Source: a bacterium
Lineage (GTDB): Bacteria; Oederibacteriota; CAKKQC01
Assembly (NCBI GenBank): GCA_919901855.1
Contig: CAKKQC010000023.1
Coordinates: forward strand, 1-64,000
Direction of reading: 5' to 3'
DNA length: 64,000 nt
The translations under genes were made by a program, and so were the position numbers. Shown piece by piece: positions 27,012 through 35,275 of the stretch (its first letter is position 1; every line of letters begins with the position of its first letter). Below the pieces are notes generated by a model. It searched no databases. It saw nothing but the letters and a program-made list of their open reading frames with translations, and was not told the DNA's origin.

Positions 27012-29243
27012 TCAGCGCGACACCGCAAGGCGGGCGGTCTCCCGTCCGGCCGGAGTCATGACGGTGACGAAGTAGAGCCCGGGCGCCGCCGCCACGCCCT
27101 GCGGGTTGGTGTTGCTGTCGCTGCATGATGTCGGAGCATGCCCGCCGGGATCGCTCGTTCCGTTCCACCTCTTCTGGCAGATGTCGCCTGCTCTCAGCTC
27201 GCCGTGAAAGAGCCGCTTGACCAATTGGCCCGCCGCGTCGTGGACGGTCACGTCCACGAGCCCGGTCCTGTTCGTGCAGAACCGGATCGCGACATCCTCG
27301 CCGTAGGACATCCTTACGGTGTTCCGGTTCAAGGCGAGACACCCCTGGAGCGGGGTATAGCTTACCTTGAACCAGTAGACGCGCGGGTCCACCGGCGCCC
27401 CATTCCGGTACATCATGAACCTGACGCGGATCGACGGATACCGGCCGGGGTCGATGCCGGCCAGGGAACCGCCGTCAGGAACGTTCGCGAGGATGATCCC
27501 GCCTCCCCCGTCGAGCACGTCGCACACGATCCGGCCCGGCGCGGGGTCGCCCTTCTGGTAGTTAAGCCGCCCCCAGCGCCAGAGGCGTCCCGGCGTGATG
27601 GGCTTCGACACGCACTGACCCGCGTCCGGCTGGTAGGCCACGCGGAACTGGCGGACGCGCGGAAGGAGCGACCCGTCGTAGGACATGCCCGAATGCAGGC
27701 AGGAACCCCACGTATCGTAAAGACCGCCGGGCGGAGGGGGGAAGGGAGCCGGAGGAGGCGGATTGCCCGGAGACAGGTCGATGGACCACGACGAGAAGTC
27801 CGCGCGGTACTGGAAGTAGCGCCCCATGGCCGGCGGCATCACGTATTCGTCCGCCTCGTTCACGGGCAGGATCGACGCGTCGAAGGTCGTGTTCGAGAAC
27901 CCGAACCCCGTCGTGGTGTTCGCGACGCGCCAGCCGAGGCTGACGGGAGTCCGCACGCCCTTGGCGTCCGGATTGAGGTCGACGTTCCATGCCACCGTCA
28001 TCCACTGGGTCTTGTCGCTCAGGGAGTCGAACGCGGGGGACAGGTAGGCCCCCGCCCCGGCCGTGATCGACAGCCCGTCGATGAACAGGGACGCCGCCGC
28101 GCGCGAGTTGGTGCACGGAATCGCCGGGGTTCCACATGAGGAGCCGGCATCGTTGCTGTTCGGCGGCGACGACGTCCCCGTCGTGCTCAGAAAGAATCCC
28201 CAGGTCCCGCCCGGCGGCTCATGGCACAGACCGATATTCATCCCGCCGAGGAGGTCTTCCCCGCAGTCCTTAGCATCCCACGGACTCCCCGCCCCCCTGG
28301 TGCTGCCCGGCACGAAGCTGAAGGAATACGGCGTGTACGGCGCCTGAGACGGCACGCCGGGAGTGTTCAGGTAAAGCGTCGCCGTACCGCCTTCCGTCGG
28401 CGGGTCCGACAGCCGAAGGTGCAGGGGACAGCCGCGACTTCGCTCCAGACACCCGATAATGGGATCCTTCTCGCTGCACCCGGCATCCGCGCCGCCGAAG
28501 TAGTCGGTCCGGATCGTGCCGTTCGTCGTGTAGGTATAGCTGATGACGAAACCCGCGAGCCGGTCGTTGTACGCTCCCGAAGTCGGCGGAGGGTTGGGGT
28601 GCATGCCGGGCGACCGGAGCCACCACGTGGCGTTGTACGGATGGCCCGGCAGCAGGAGGTCGCGATTCGCATCCTGATAGACGTACAGCGCCGCCATGAC
28701 GTAGTCCCCCGAGCCCTGGCACGTCTTGTCCGACTGGCACCGGTTGAACCCCGCGACGTCGGGCACCAGCAGGACCTGCCTCGACTTCGCTCCATGCAGC
28801 ACCTCCGCCCCCTGCGCGGAAATCGGGTAGAGCAGGCAGCGGGGGTTTGCCGTGCTGACCGGTGGCAGACAGTCGTTCTCCCACTCCATCGTGTCCGTCG
28901 CCGAGTAGAAGCGTTGGAACAGCTCGAGCGCCTCGCCGTACGGCGTCGCGGTCGCCACCTGGACGAATGTGGTCGCCGTCCCCGCCACCGAGAAGAGGGT
29001 GTCCGTTAGGTAGGTGGCGCTCGGTCCCGGCTGGGCCCAGGTCCACCCGGTCGTCACCCCGATCGAGGTGTTCACTGAATTCACGGACACCGCCTGGATG
29101 AGGTCGAGTCCGGCGGTGTCCTCGAACTCCTCGGTGTAGACCCCCTCACGCGTGTTCCAGGTCCCCGACCCGAAGGCCCCGGACGCCCACAGGGCCACCG
29201 CGACCGCGGCGAAGAGCCCCCCCGGGCGAGCGGCGTGATCCAC
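27012..29243 (-). CDS. Secreted protein with FlgD-Ig C-terminus, paralogue 1
   Basis: 743 aa from the GTG at 29243, chosen over a longer frame to 29339 because it gives a clean signal peptide (MDHAARPGGLFAAVAVALWASGAFG) and starts just after the sppA stop (29249). The mature protein opens with GTWNTREGVYTEEFEDTAGLD and is rich in cysteine and proline loops. It carries GAYLSPAFDSLSDKTQW, as in the paralogues. Its C-terminal FlgD-like Ig module (VTVHDAAGQLVKRLF, GLYFVTVMTPAGR) ends in RLAVSR. It is the first of three tandem paralogues. The start could be questioned, the family assignment less so. Confidence 0.6.
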   Translation of the reverse strand: MDHAARPGGLFAAVAVALWASGAFGSGTWNTREGVYTEEFEDTAGLDLIQAVSVNSVNTSIGVTTGWTWAQPGPSATYLTDTLFSVAGTATTFVQVATATPYGEALELFQRFYSATDTMEWENDCLPPVSTANPRCLLYPISAQGAEVLHGAKSRQVLLVPDVAGFNRCQSDKTCQGSGDYVMAALYVYQDANRDLLLPGHPYNATWWLRSPGMHPNPPPTSGAYNDRLAGFVISYTYTTNGTIRTDYFGGADAGCSEKDPIIGCLERSRGCPLHLRLSDPPTEGGTATLYLNTPGVPSQAPYTPYSFSFVPGSTRGAGSPWDAKDCGEDLLGGMNIGLCHEPPGGTWGFFLSTTGTSSPPNSNDAGSSCGTPAIPCTNSRAAASLFIDGLSITAGAGAYLSPAFDSLSDKTQWMTVAWNVDLNPDAKGVRTPVSLGWRVANTTTGFGFSNTTFDASILPVNEADEYVMPPAMGRYFQYRADFSSWSIDLSPGNPPPPAPFPPPPGGLYDTWGSCLHSGMSYDGSLLPRVRQFRVAYQPDAGQCVSKPITPGRLWRWGRLNYQKGDPAPGRIVCDVLDGGGGIILANVPDGGSLAGIDPGRYPSIRVRFMMYRNGAPVDPRVYWFKVSYTPLQGCLALNRNTVRMSYGEDVAIRFCTNRTGLVDVTVHDAAGQLVKRLFHGELRAGDICQKRWNGTSDPGGHAPTSCSDSNTNPQGVAAAPGLYFVTVMTPAGRETARLAVSR

Positions 29244-29248
29244 GGCGG

Positions 29249-30340
29249 TCAGCGCAGGAGGTACTTCAGGGCCACCGCGCGGCCGGTGACTCCCGAGGGT
29301 TCGGGGAGACCCAGCATCCCGCCGAGATAGTCCATCCACGACCGCTCGCGCCGCCGCCGGGGGGGCGACACCGTGCCGGGCCGCCCACGGAGGTGCGCGA
29401 GCGCGGCGGCCCGGTCCAACGCGTCCTCGTATCCGCCGAGCTCGTCCACGAGCCCGTCGTCGTAGGCCAGCCGGCCCGACAAGACCCGTCCGTCAGCCAG
29501 CGACCGGAGCCAGGCCCGCGCCTCGCCGTCACGCACGTTCCCGACTTTCTTCCCGGTCTCCCGGGCGACGGCCTCGCGCAACTGCCGGCTGCGTCCCTCC
29601 CACACGGCATCGAGGAACTGCTCGTACACGTCCTCGACGGTTTCCTGCATGATCTCGCGCTCCTCGGGCGTCATTTTGCGGGCGAAGTTGCCGCTGTCCT
29701 TGTACCGGCCGCTCTTGATGACGACGTATTCGATGCCGACCTTCTTGAGGAGCTCCGCCGCGACCGGAAACTCGAGGATCACCCCGATCGATCCGGTCAA
29801 CGTCCCGGGATTGCTGTAGATGGCGTCCGCCGGGCACGCGATGTAGTACCCGCCGGACGCCGCCACGCCCGCGAAGGACGCGACGATGGGCCGCCGCACC
29901 TTCCCCTTGTCCCTGAACTTCACAAGTTCGTCGACGATCTCCTGAACCGCCCCGACATCGCCGCCGGGACTGTCGATCCGGAGGACCATGGCGCGGACCA
30001 GCGGATGCTTGTCGAGCGCGTGGATCTGGCTGATGATCCACCGGGGGTCCTCGATCGGCCCGTCGACCTCGAGCACGCCGATTTTGCCGGGCACCCAGCC
30101 ACCCCCCCAGTCGAACTTGAACCAGGGTTTCTTGGGCCCCGCCTGCTTGGCGGGCGACTTCGGGGCGGCGGGCGTGGACGGCTTAGCGGGAGATGCCGGC
30201 TTGGCCGGCGACGCCGGCTTGGACGGCGCAGGGTCAAGGTTCGCGGGCGCGGAAAAGCCTGCAGACGCAAGGCACCATGCCGCGATCGCGATCGCGGCAC
30301 CGACCCGGATTCTTCCCTGCTTGGCGCTCCCGACCCGCAT
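29249..30340 (-). CDS. sppA: Signal peptide peptidase SppA-type serine protease (S49)
   Basis: 363 aa. A signal/anchor helix (~12-31) and an unusual Ala/Pro/Ser/Lys repeat stretch (~38-70, repeats of ASPAKP) precede the protease domain (~82-310). Family motifs: RIDSPGGDVGAV (121-132), the nucleophile S162 in VAASGGYYIACPAD, and the general base K214 in GRYKDSGNFA. SppA cuts leftover signal peptides in the inner membrane; some S49 members process other membrane proteins. As first gene of the surface-protein operon it may help clear or mature these exported products. TATATT lies 9 bp before the ATG. Confidence 0.88.
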   Translation of the reverse strand: MRVGSAKQGRIRVGAAIAIAAWCLASAGFSAPANLDPAPSKPASPAKPASPAKPSTPAAPKSPAKQAGPKKPWFKFDWGGGWVPGKIGVLEVDGPIEDPRWIISQIHALDKHPLVRAMVLRIDSPGGDVGAVQEIVDELVKFRDKGKVRRPIVASFAGVAASGGYYIACPADAIYSNPGTLTGSIGVILEFPVAAELLKKVGIEYVVIKSGRYKDSGNFARKMTPEEREIMQETVEDVYEQFLDAVWEGRSRQLREAVARETGKKVGNVRDGEARAWLRSLADGRVLSGRLAYDDGLVDELGGYEDALDRAAALAHLRGRPGTVSPPRRRRERSWMDYLGGMLGLPEPSGVTGRAVALKYLLR

Positions 30341-30349
30341 CTTGTCCCT

Positions 30350-30355
30350 AATATA
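30350..30355 (-). promoter_or_regulatory. Candidate -10 box of the sppA operon
   Basis: TATATT on the minus strand, 9 bases before the sppA ATG at 30340, in the 64-bp divergent gap to the ABC gene. No good -35 box at 16-18 bp. The spacing implies an almost leaderless message. Confidence 0.4.
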
Positions 30356-30389
30356 ACATGCTTGCAGCGACGCAACCCGCCCGGTGAGG

Positions 30390-30395
30390 TAGAAT
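30390..30395 (+). promoter_or_regulatory. Candidate -10 box of the ABC transporter gene
   Basis: TAGAAT with 9 bases to the ATG at 30405, mirroring the arrangement of the divergent sppA gene. No convincing -35 element. Confidence 0.4.
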
Positions 30396-30404
30396 CAGAC
30401 CCTT

Positions 30405-31136
30405 ATGGGGCCCACGATCGTCCGGACCATCGGCGTGACCCGCGTCTACCAGCTCGGGAGCGAAGTAGTCGAGGCGCTCCGCGGCGTGGATCTCGAGGTA
30501 TCCGCCGGGGAGTATATCTCGATCATGGGCCCTTCCGGCTCGGGCAAGTCCACCCTTTTCAACATGATCGGCGGCCTGGACAAGCCCTCGGGCGGGCAGG
30601 TGCTGATCAACGACATCGATGTCGCCCAACTCGACGCGTACGAGCTCGCCTGGCTCCGGTGCCGGACGATCGGATACATCTTCCAGACTTTCAACCTCAT
30701 CCCCGTGATGTCCGCACTCGAAAACGTGAAGCTCCCCATGGTCTTCGCCGGGATGAACAACGACGAGTCCCACGACAAGGCCGCAGGCCTCCTCAAGCGC
30801 GTCGGTCTCGGCGAGCGGCTGTTCCACAAGCCGTCGGAACTCTCGGGCGGCCAGCAGCAGCGGGTCGCGATCGCCCGCGCGATGGCCAACGACCCCGCCA
30901 TCATCCTCGCGGACGAGCCGACCGGCAACCTGGACCTGTCCACGGGCAAGGAGATCATCGGCCTGCTCAAGGCGCTCCAGTCCGAACAGGGCGTGACCGT
31001 GATCTCGGCGACGCACGACATGAAGATGCTCGATGCCTCCGACCGCATCGTCTGGATCCGCGACGGCCGCGTGGAGCGGATCGAGGAGCGCTCGAAGCTC
31101 GCGATCGCGGTCGGCACCATCGACGGCAAAGCCTGA
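30405..31136 (+). CDS. LolD/MacB-type ABC transporter ATP-binding protein
   Basis: 243 aa, one complete nucleotide-binding domain: Walker A GPSGSGKST (42-50), the signature LSGGQ (146-150) and Walker B IILADE (166-171) followed by PTGNLD, typical of the LolD/MacB/FtsE subgroup. Members power lipoprotein release (LolCDE) or MacB-like export. No permease is encoded nearby, so its membrane partner must be elsewhere. A flippase gene follows 31 bp later on the same strand, but flippases of that type do not need an ATPase. Substrate therefore unknown. Confidence 0.85.
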   Translation: MGPTIVRTIGVTRVYQLGSEVVEALRGVDLEVSAGEYISIMGPSGSGKSTLFNMIGGLDKPSGGQVLINDIDVAQLDAYELAWLRCRTIGYIFQTFNLIPVMSALENVKLPMVFAGMNNDESHDKAAGLLKRVGLGERLFHKPSELSGGQQQRVAIARAMANDPAIILADEPTGNLDLSTGKEIIGLLKALQSEQGVTVISATHDMKMLDASDRIVWIRDGRVERIEERSKLAIAVGTIDGKA

Positions 31137-31167
31137 CGGGCCGTCCCGTCCCGGTCGAGCGACAGCC

Positions 31168-32403
31168 GTGAATCGCCGTCCCAGTCCACCCCACCGGTCC
31201 GCACTTCATCTGGTTTCGGCCCGCTGGTTCGTCGAGGGAGCCGGCCGGGTCTTCAATGTCGCCCTCTCGATCGTCGGCGCCCGCTGGCTCGGCCCCGCCG
31301 CCTGGGGCGTGTACTGGACGGCCTTCAGCTTCGCGCAGGTGGTCACGCTGGCGACCGACCTCGGCGGCCACCAGAACCTCGCCCGGCGCACAGCCGGAGC
31401 CCCCGCGCGCGGACCCGAGTTCCTCGCGCCCGCCCTGCGGCTCAAGCACTTGCTGACCCTGTGCGTCATCGCCGGCTGGGCCCTGCTGGGCACCCGCCTG
31501 TCCGGCCTGCCGCCCGCCCTTACCTGGCTCCTCCTGCTCGCCCTCCTCTGCCTGTCTTACGCCGAATTCCTCGGTTTCTACCTCCGCGGCCTCGGCCGCA
31601 TCATCGGCGAGGCCGCGATCCTTGGAGGCGACAGCGTGCTCGCGTGCGCTTTCGGACTCTCGGCCCTCGCCCTCGGCGCCGGGCTGTCCGGGTTCGCGGC
31701 GTCCCAGCTCGTTGCCCACGCGGCGGCGCTGGCCGCGGCGTGGGCGTGGGTCCGCGCCAGCGCACCCCGCCCCGGGCGCCATCGGCCCGGAGCCCTGACC
31801 GCCCACCTCGCCGGCTCCGCCCCCCTCGCGATCGCGGTCCTCGCCCTGACGGGATCCTGGCGGCTCGGCATGCTTTCGCTCCACGGATTCGGGCTGGCCG
31901 GAACCCCCGGGGCCGGCTACTACGCCGTCGCCCACCGGCTCCTGGACGCGATCCGTTTCTTCCCCATGATCGCGGCCGTCGCCCTCTTCCCCTCTTTTGC
32001 GCGCGGCCCGGGCTCCCGGAACCCCTGGAAGCCGCTCGCCGGGCTCCTGCCCGCGTCCATCCTGGCCTCGTGGGTCGCGACCCGCGCGCCGGTCGCAGGA
32101 TGGATCACGGGGACGCTGCTGGGTACCGCCTACGTCCCGGCCCAGCCCCTGCTCTCGCTCCTGCTCTGGTCAATCCCCCTGATGACGGTCAGCGCCATGC
32201 TCACGAACTGGCTCGTCGTCCGCGGTCACACGGTCACGGCCGCAGCCGTCGCGCTCGCCCACCTCGTGACGCATGCGGCCGGACTCGTACTCCTCGTCCC
32301 CCGGCAGGGCCCCGCCGGCGCCGCCACGGCGCTGGTCGCTGCGGAAGCCGTCGCCACCGTCGCCACCTTCCTGGGTTGGTGGCGGTTCCGCCGGTTGAAG
32401 TAA
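31168..32403 (+). CDS. Wzx-like polysaccharide flippase
   Basis: 411 aa from a GTG at 31168; a longer frame starting at 31033 would overlap the ABC gene deeply and begins with low-quality Ser/Arg sequence. The protein has about 12 hydrophobic segments and the N-terminal pattern SARWFVEGAGRVFNVALSIVGARWLGPAAWGVYWTAF, typical of oligosaccharide flippases (MATE/MVF superfamily). It probably moves lipid-linked glycans across the inner membrane. An O-antigen ligase-like gene lies elsewhere in the window. Long runs of Ala/Leu make the exact helix count uncertain. Confidence 0.7.
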   Translation: MNRRPSPPHRSALHLVSARWFVEGAGRVFNVALSIVGARWLGPAAWGVYWTAFSFAQVVTLATDLGGHQNLARRTAGAPARGPEFLAPALRLKHLLTLCVIAGWALLGTRLSGLPPALTWLLLLALLCLSYAEFLGFYLRGLGRIIGEAAILGGDSVLACAFGLSALALGAGLSGFAASQLVAHAAALAAAWAWVRASAPRPGRHRPGALTAHLAGSAPLAIAVLALTGSWRLGMLSLHGFGLAGTPGAGYYAVAHRLLDAIRFFPMIAAVALFPSFARGPGSRNPWKPLAGLLPASILASWVATRAPVAGWITGTLLGTAYVPAQPLLSLLLWSIPLMTVSAMLTNWLVVRGHTVTAAAVALAHLVTHAAGLVLLVPRQGPAGAATALVAAEAVATVATFLGWWRFRRLK

Positions 32404-32433
32404 CCCCGACATGAGACAATCGGGATCGCACTC

Positions 32434-33573
32434 ATGTCCCTGAAGACGCGAAAGGTTCGCATCGGCAGCATCGAGATCGGCGGCGGCCTCCCCGTCGCCG
32501 TCCAGAGCATGTGCGCGACCCACACGCGCGACGTCGACCCCACCGTCGCCGTAGCCCGGGCGCTGACCGCCGCGGGCGCGGGGGTAGTCCGGATCGCCGT
32601 GGACAGCGACGCCGAGGCGGAGGCCCTCGCCGAGATCCGGAAGCAGACCAAGGGCGCCGTGAACCTCTCCGTGGACCTCCAGGAGAGCTGGAGGCTCGCG
32701 ACGAAGGTCGCCCCGCACGTGGACAAGATCCGGTATAACCCCGGCCACCTCCACCACCACGAAAAGGACAAGCCCACCCGGGAGAAGGTCGCGTTCATCA
32801 TCGGCGCGGCCCGGGACCACGGATGCGCTGTGCGCATCGGCGTCAACTGTGGCTCCGTGGACCCCGAGGTGACGTCCCGCCACCCGCACGATTCGGTGGC
32901 GGCCACGGTCGAGAGCGCGCTCGCCCACTGCGACATTCTGGACGGGCTGAAGTTCGACCAGTACGTCGTCTCGATCAAGGACTCGGACCCCCGCAAGGTG
33001 GTTGAGGCCAACCGGGCGTTCAGCCGGGCGCGGCCGGACGTGCCCATCCATCTCGGCGTCACGGAGGCGGGCCTCCCCCCCGGAGGGGTGGTCAAGACCC
33101 GGATGGCGTTCGAGCCCCTGCTGACCGAGGGGATCGGCGACACGCTCCGCGTCTCCCTTACAGTCCCCTGCGACCGCAAGACGCAGGAGATCGAGGAGGG
33201 GCTCCGGATCCTCGCGGACGTAAAGGCGGGCCGGCTCACCTCGAAGGGGTTCCAGATCAAGGGGCTGAACATCATCTCGTGCCCCTCGTGCTCGCGCGTC
33301 GAGAACGAGGAGTTCGTCCATCTCGCCGAGCGCGTGGTGGAGATGGCGCAGTTCGCGAAGGACTCCGAGATCACGATCGCGGTCATGGGCTGCCGGGTCA
33401 ACGGACCCGGCGAGACCGACGACGCCGATTTGGGGTTGTGGTGCGGCCCCACCCACGTGAACCTCAAGCGCGGCCCCGAGAAGCTCGGGTCGTTCACCTA
33501 CACGGACGTACTGATCCGGCTGAAGGTCGAACTTGAGGCGATCGTGAAGCGGAAGGGCGGCGCGCCGGCGTGA
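32434..33573 (+). CDS. ispG: (E)-4-hydroxy-3-methylbut-2-enyl-diphosphate synthase IspG
   Basis: 379 aa, the short two-domain bacterial form. Makes HMBPP from MEcPP, the penultimate MEP-pathway step, using a [4Fe-4S] cluster. The N-terminal TIM barrel begins [21 protein letters not shown]. Cluster ligands are the two cysteines of SCPSC (near residue 282) and the cysteine of GCRVNGPGE. The gene is on the plus strand and ends 7 bp from the stop of proS, so it faces the dxr-rseP-proS operon with which it is often co-directional in other bacteria. Confidence 0.95.
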   Translation: MSLKTRKVRIGSIEIGGGLPVAVQSMCATHTRDVDPTVAVARALTAAGAGVVRIAVDSDAEAEALAEIRKQTKGAVNLSVDLQESWRLATKVAPHVDKIRYNPGHLHHHEKDKPTREKVAFIIGAARDHGCAVRIGVNCGSVDPEVTSRHPHDSVAATVESALAHCDILDGLKFDQYVVSIKDSDPRKVVEANRAFSRARPDVPIHLGVTEAGLPPGGVVKTRMAFEPLLTEGIGDTLRVSLTVPCDRKTQEIEEGLRILADVKAGRLTSKGFQIKGLNIISCPSCSRVENEEFVHLAERVVEMAQFAKDSEITIAVMGCRVNGPGETDDADLGLWCGPTHVNLKRGPEKLGSFTYTDVLIRLKVELEAIVKRKGGAPA

Positions 33574-33580
33574 CCGGGAC

Positions 33581-35275
33581 TCAGGCCAGGGACTTGACCT
33601 GGGCGACCGCATCCTGCGGCGAGACCTCGATCCCCTGCTTCGTGCCGCGGCGGCGCATCTCGATCAGACCGCGCGCCTTGAAGGTCTTGCCGACGATGAG
33701 CTGGACGGGCACGCCGAGCAGGTCCGCGTCCGCGAACTTGACCCCGGGGGCCTCCGTGCGGTCGTCGAAGAGGACCTCGACCCCCGCCGCCTCAAGATCG
33801 ACGTAGAGCTGCTCGGCCGCGGCCACAAGGTCGGGCTCGGCTCCCACCGGTACCACCATCGCCTTGTACGGCGCGAGCGAGAACGGCCAGATGATCCCGC
33901 GGTCGTCGTGGTTCTGTTCGACGGCCGCCGCCACGATCCGGGTCACCCCGATGCCGTAGCAGCCCATGACCATCATCTGCTCTTTCCCACCCTCGTCGAG
34001 GAAGACGGCGTGCATGGCCTTGCTGTACTTGAGCCCGAGCTTGAAGATGTGCCCGACCTCGATGCCGTGCATGAGCTTCAGGGGCTGGCCGCATTTCGGG
34101 CACGGGTCGCCTTCACACGCCTTCCGGATCGGCGAGACGAGCGCCGGGGTGAAATCCCGGCCCGGTTTCACGTGGACCAGGTGCTCGTCGACCCGGTTCG
34201 CGCCCGTCACGATCGACGGCATCGCCGCCAAGTCCCGGTCCGCGATCACGCGGATCCCGGGCAGGTCGACCGGGCCCATGTAGCCGATCGGGAGGCCCGT
34301 CTTGGCGATGATGGTATCGGCCTTCGCCATCACGACCTCGTCCACCCCCAGCAGCCGGGCCAGCCGGACCTCATTGATCTCGTGGTCGCCGCGCACCATG
34401 ACGCCGACCAGTTCCTCGCCCACCTGGTAGAACATGAGCTTGGCGATGTCCCGGATCGGCCGGCCCAGCAGCTTCGACACCGCGTTCGCGGACTTGGTAC
34501 CCGGGGTGGAGATGGCCTCGGGAGCCGCCTCTGCTGACCCCTCCGGGGCGGGCAGTGGCGCGGATTCCGCCTTCTCCATGTTCGCCGCATAGTCGCACGA
34601 CGTGCAGGAGGCGATGATGTCCTCGCCCGCGTCCGCGAGCACCATGAATTCCTGCGAGAACGACCCGCCGATCGGCCCGGAATCCGCATCCACCATCCGG
34701 TAGTTCAGCCCAAGCCGGGTGAAGATCCGGTTGTAGGCGACGCGCATCGTCTCGTACGAGCGCTCCGACGCGGCGTCGTCGACGTCGAACGAATACGCGT
34801 CCTTCATCATGAACTCGCGCGCCCGCATGACCCCGAACCGCGGCCGCATCTCGTCCCGGAACTTGGTCTGGATCTGGTACATGGTCGCCGGCAGGCGCCG
34901 GTAGCTCCGCAGGGTCGCGCGGGCCAGGTCCGTAATGACCTCCTCATGTGTGGGCCCCAGCGCGAAGTCCCGCTCGTGCCGGTCCTTGAGCCGCATAAGA
35001 TTCTTCCCGTACGCCCCCCAACGGCCGCTCTCCTCCCAGAGCTCGCGGGGCGATAGCTGGGGCAGGAGCACCTCCTGCGCCCCGGCACGGTCCATCTCCT
35101 CCCGCACGATCGCGGCCGCCTTTAGCACGGCCCGCCACCCGAACGGCAGCCACTCGTACACGCCGGCGGCGACCTGCCGGATGAGCGAGGCGCGCACCAT
35201 GAGCTTGTGGCTGACGGTGTCCGCCTCCTTCGGCGCCTCGCGCAGGGTCTGGAATACGAGCCGGGAGAGCCTCAT
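33581..35275 (-). CDS. proS: Prolyl-tRNA synthetase
   Basis: 564 aa from the ATG at 35275, which overlaps the rseP stop as ATGA; the normal length of the bacterial enzyme is about 570. MRLSRLVFQTLREAPKEADTVSHKLMVRASLIRQVAAGVYEWLPFG is the typical N-terminus. Class II motifs 2 and 3 are present (KFRDEMRPRFGVMRAREFMMKDAYSFD; MGCYGIGVTRIVAAAVEQ). The insertion domain between them (~220-400) is the editing region that hydrolyses Ala-tRNA(Pro). The anticodon-binding domain fills the last ~110 residues. Last gene of the glycosyltransferase-dxr-rseP-proS run. Confidence 0.95.
   Translation of the reverse strand: MRLSRLVFQTLREAPKEADTVSHKLMVRASLIRQVAAGVYEWLPFGWRAVLKAAAIVREEMDRAGAQEVLLPQLSPRELWEESGRWGAYGKNLMRLKDRHERDFALGPTHEEVITDLARATLRSYRRLPATMYQIQTKFRDEMRPRFGVMRAREFMMKDAYSFDVDDAASERSYETMRVAYNRIFTRLGLNYRMVDADSGPIGGSFSQEFMVLADAGEDIIASCTSCDYAANMEKAESAPLPAPEGSAEAAPEAISTPGTKSANAVSKLLGRPIRDIAKLMFYQVGEELVGVMVRGDHEINEVRLARLLGVDEVVMAKADTIIAKTGLPIGYMGPVDLPGIRVIADRDLAAMPSIVTGANRVDEHLVHVKPGRDFTPALVSPIRKACEGDPCPKCGQPLKLMHGIEVGHIFKLGLKYSKAMHAVFLDEGGKEQMMVMGCYGIGVTRIVAAAVEQNHDDRGIIWPFSLAPYKAMVVPVGAEPDLVAAAEQLYVDLEAAGVEVLFDDRTEAPGVKFADADLLGVPVQLIVGKTFKARGLIEMRRRGTKQGIEVSPQDAVAQVKSLA

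Noticed and set aside
30278-30299. Perfect 22-bp palindrome made of overlapping GCGATCGC units inside sppA
   Set aside because: It encodes the Ala/Ile repeats of the signal helix (GAAIAIAA), so it is explained by codon choice in GC-rich DNA. No second site of this kind stood out.
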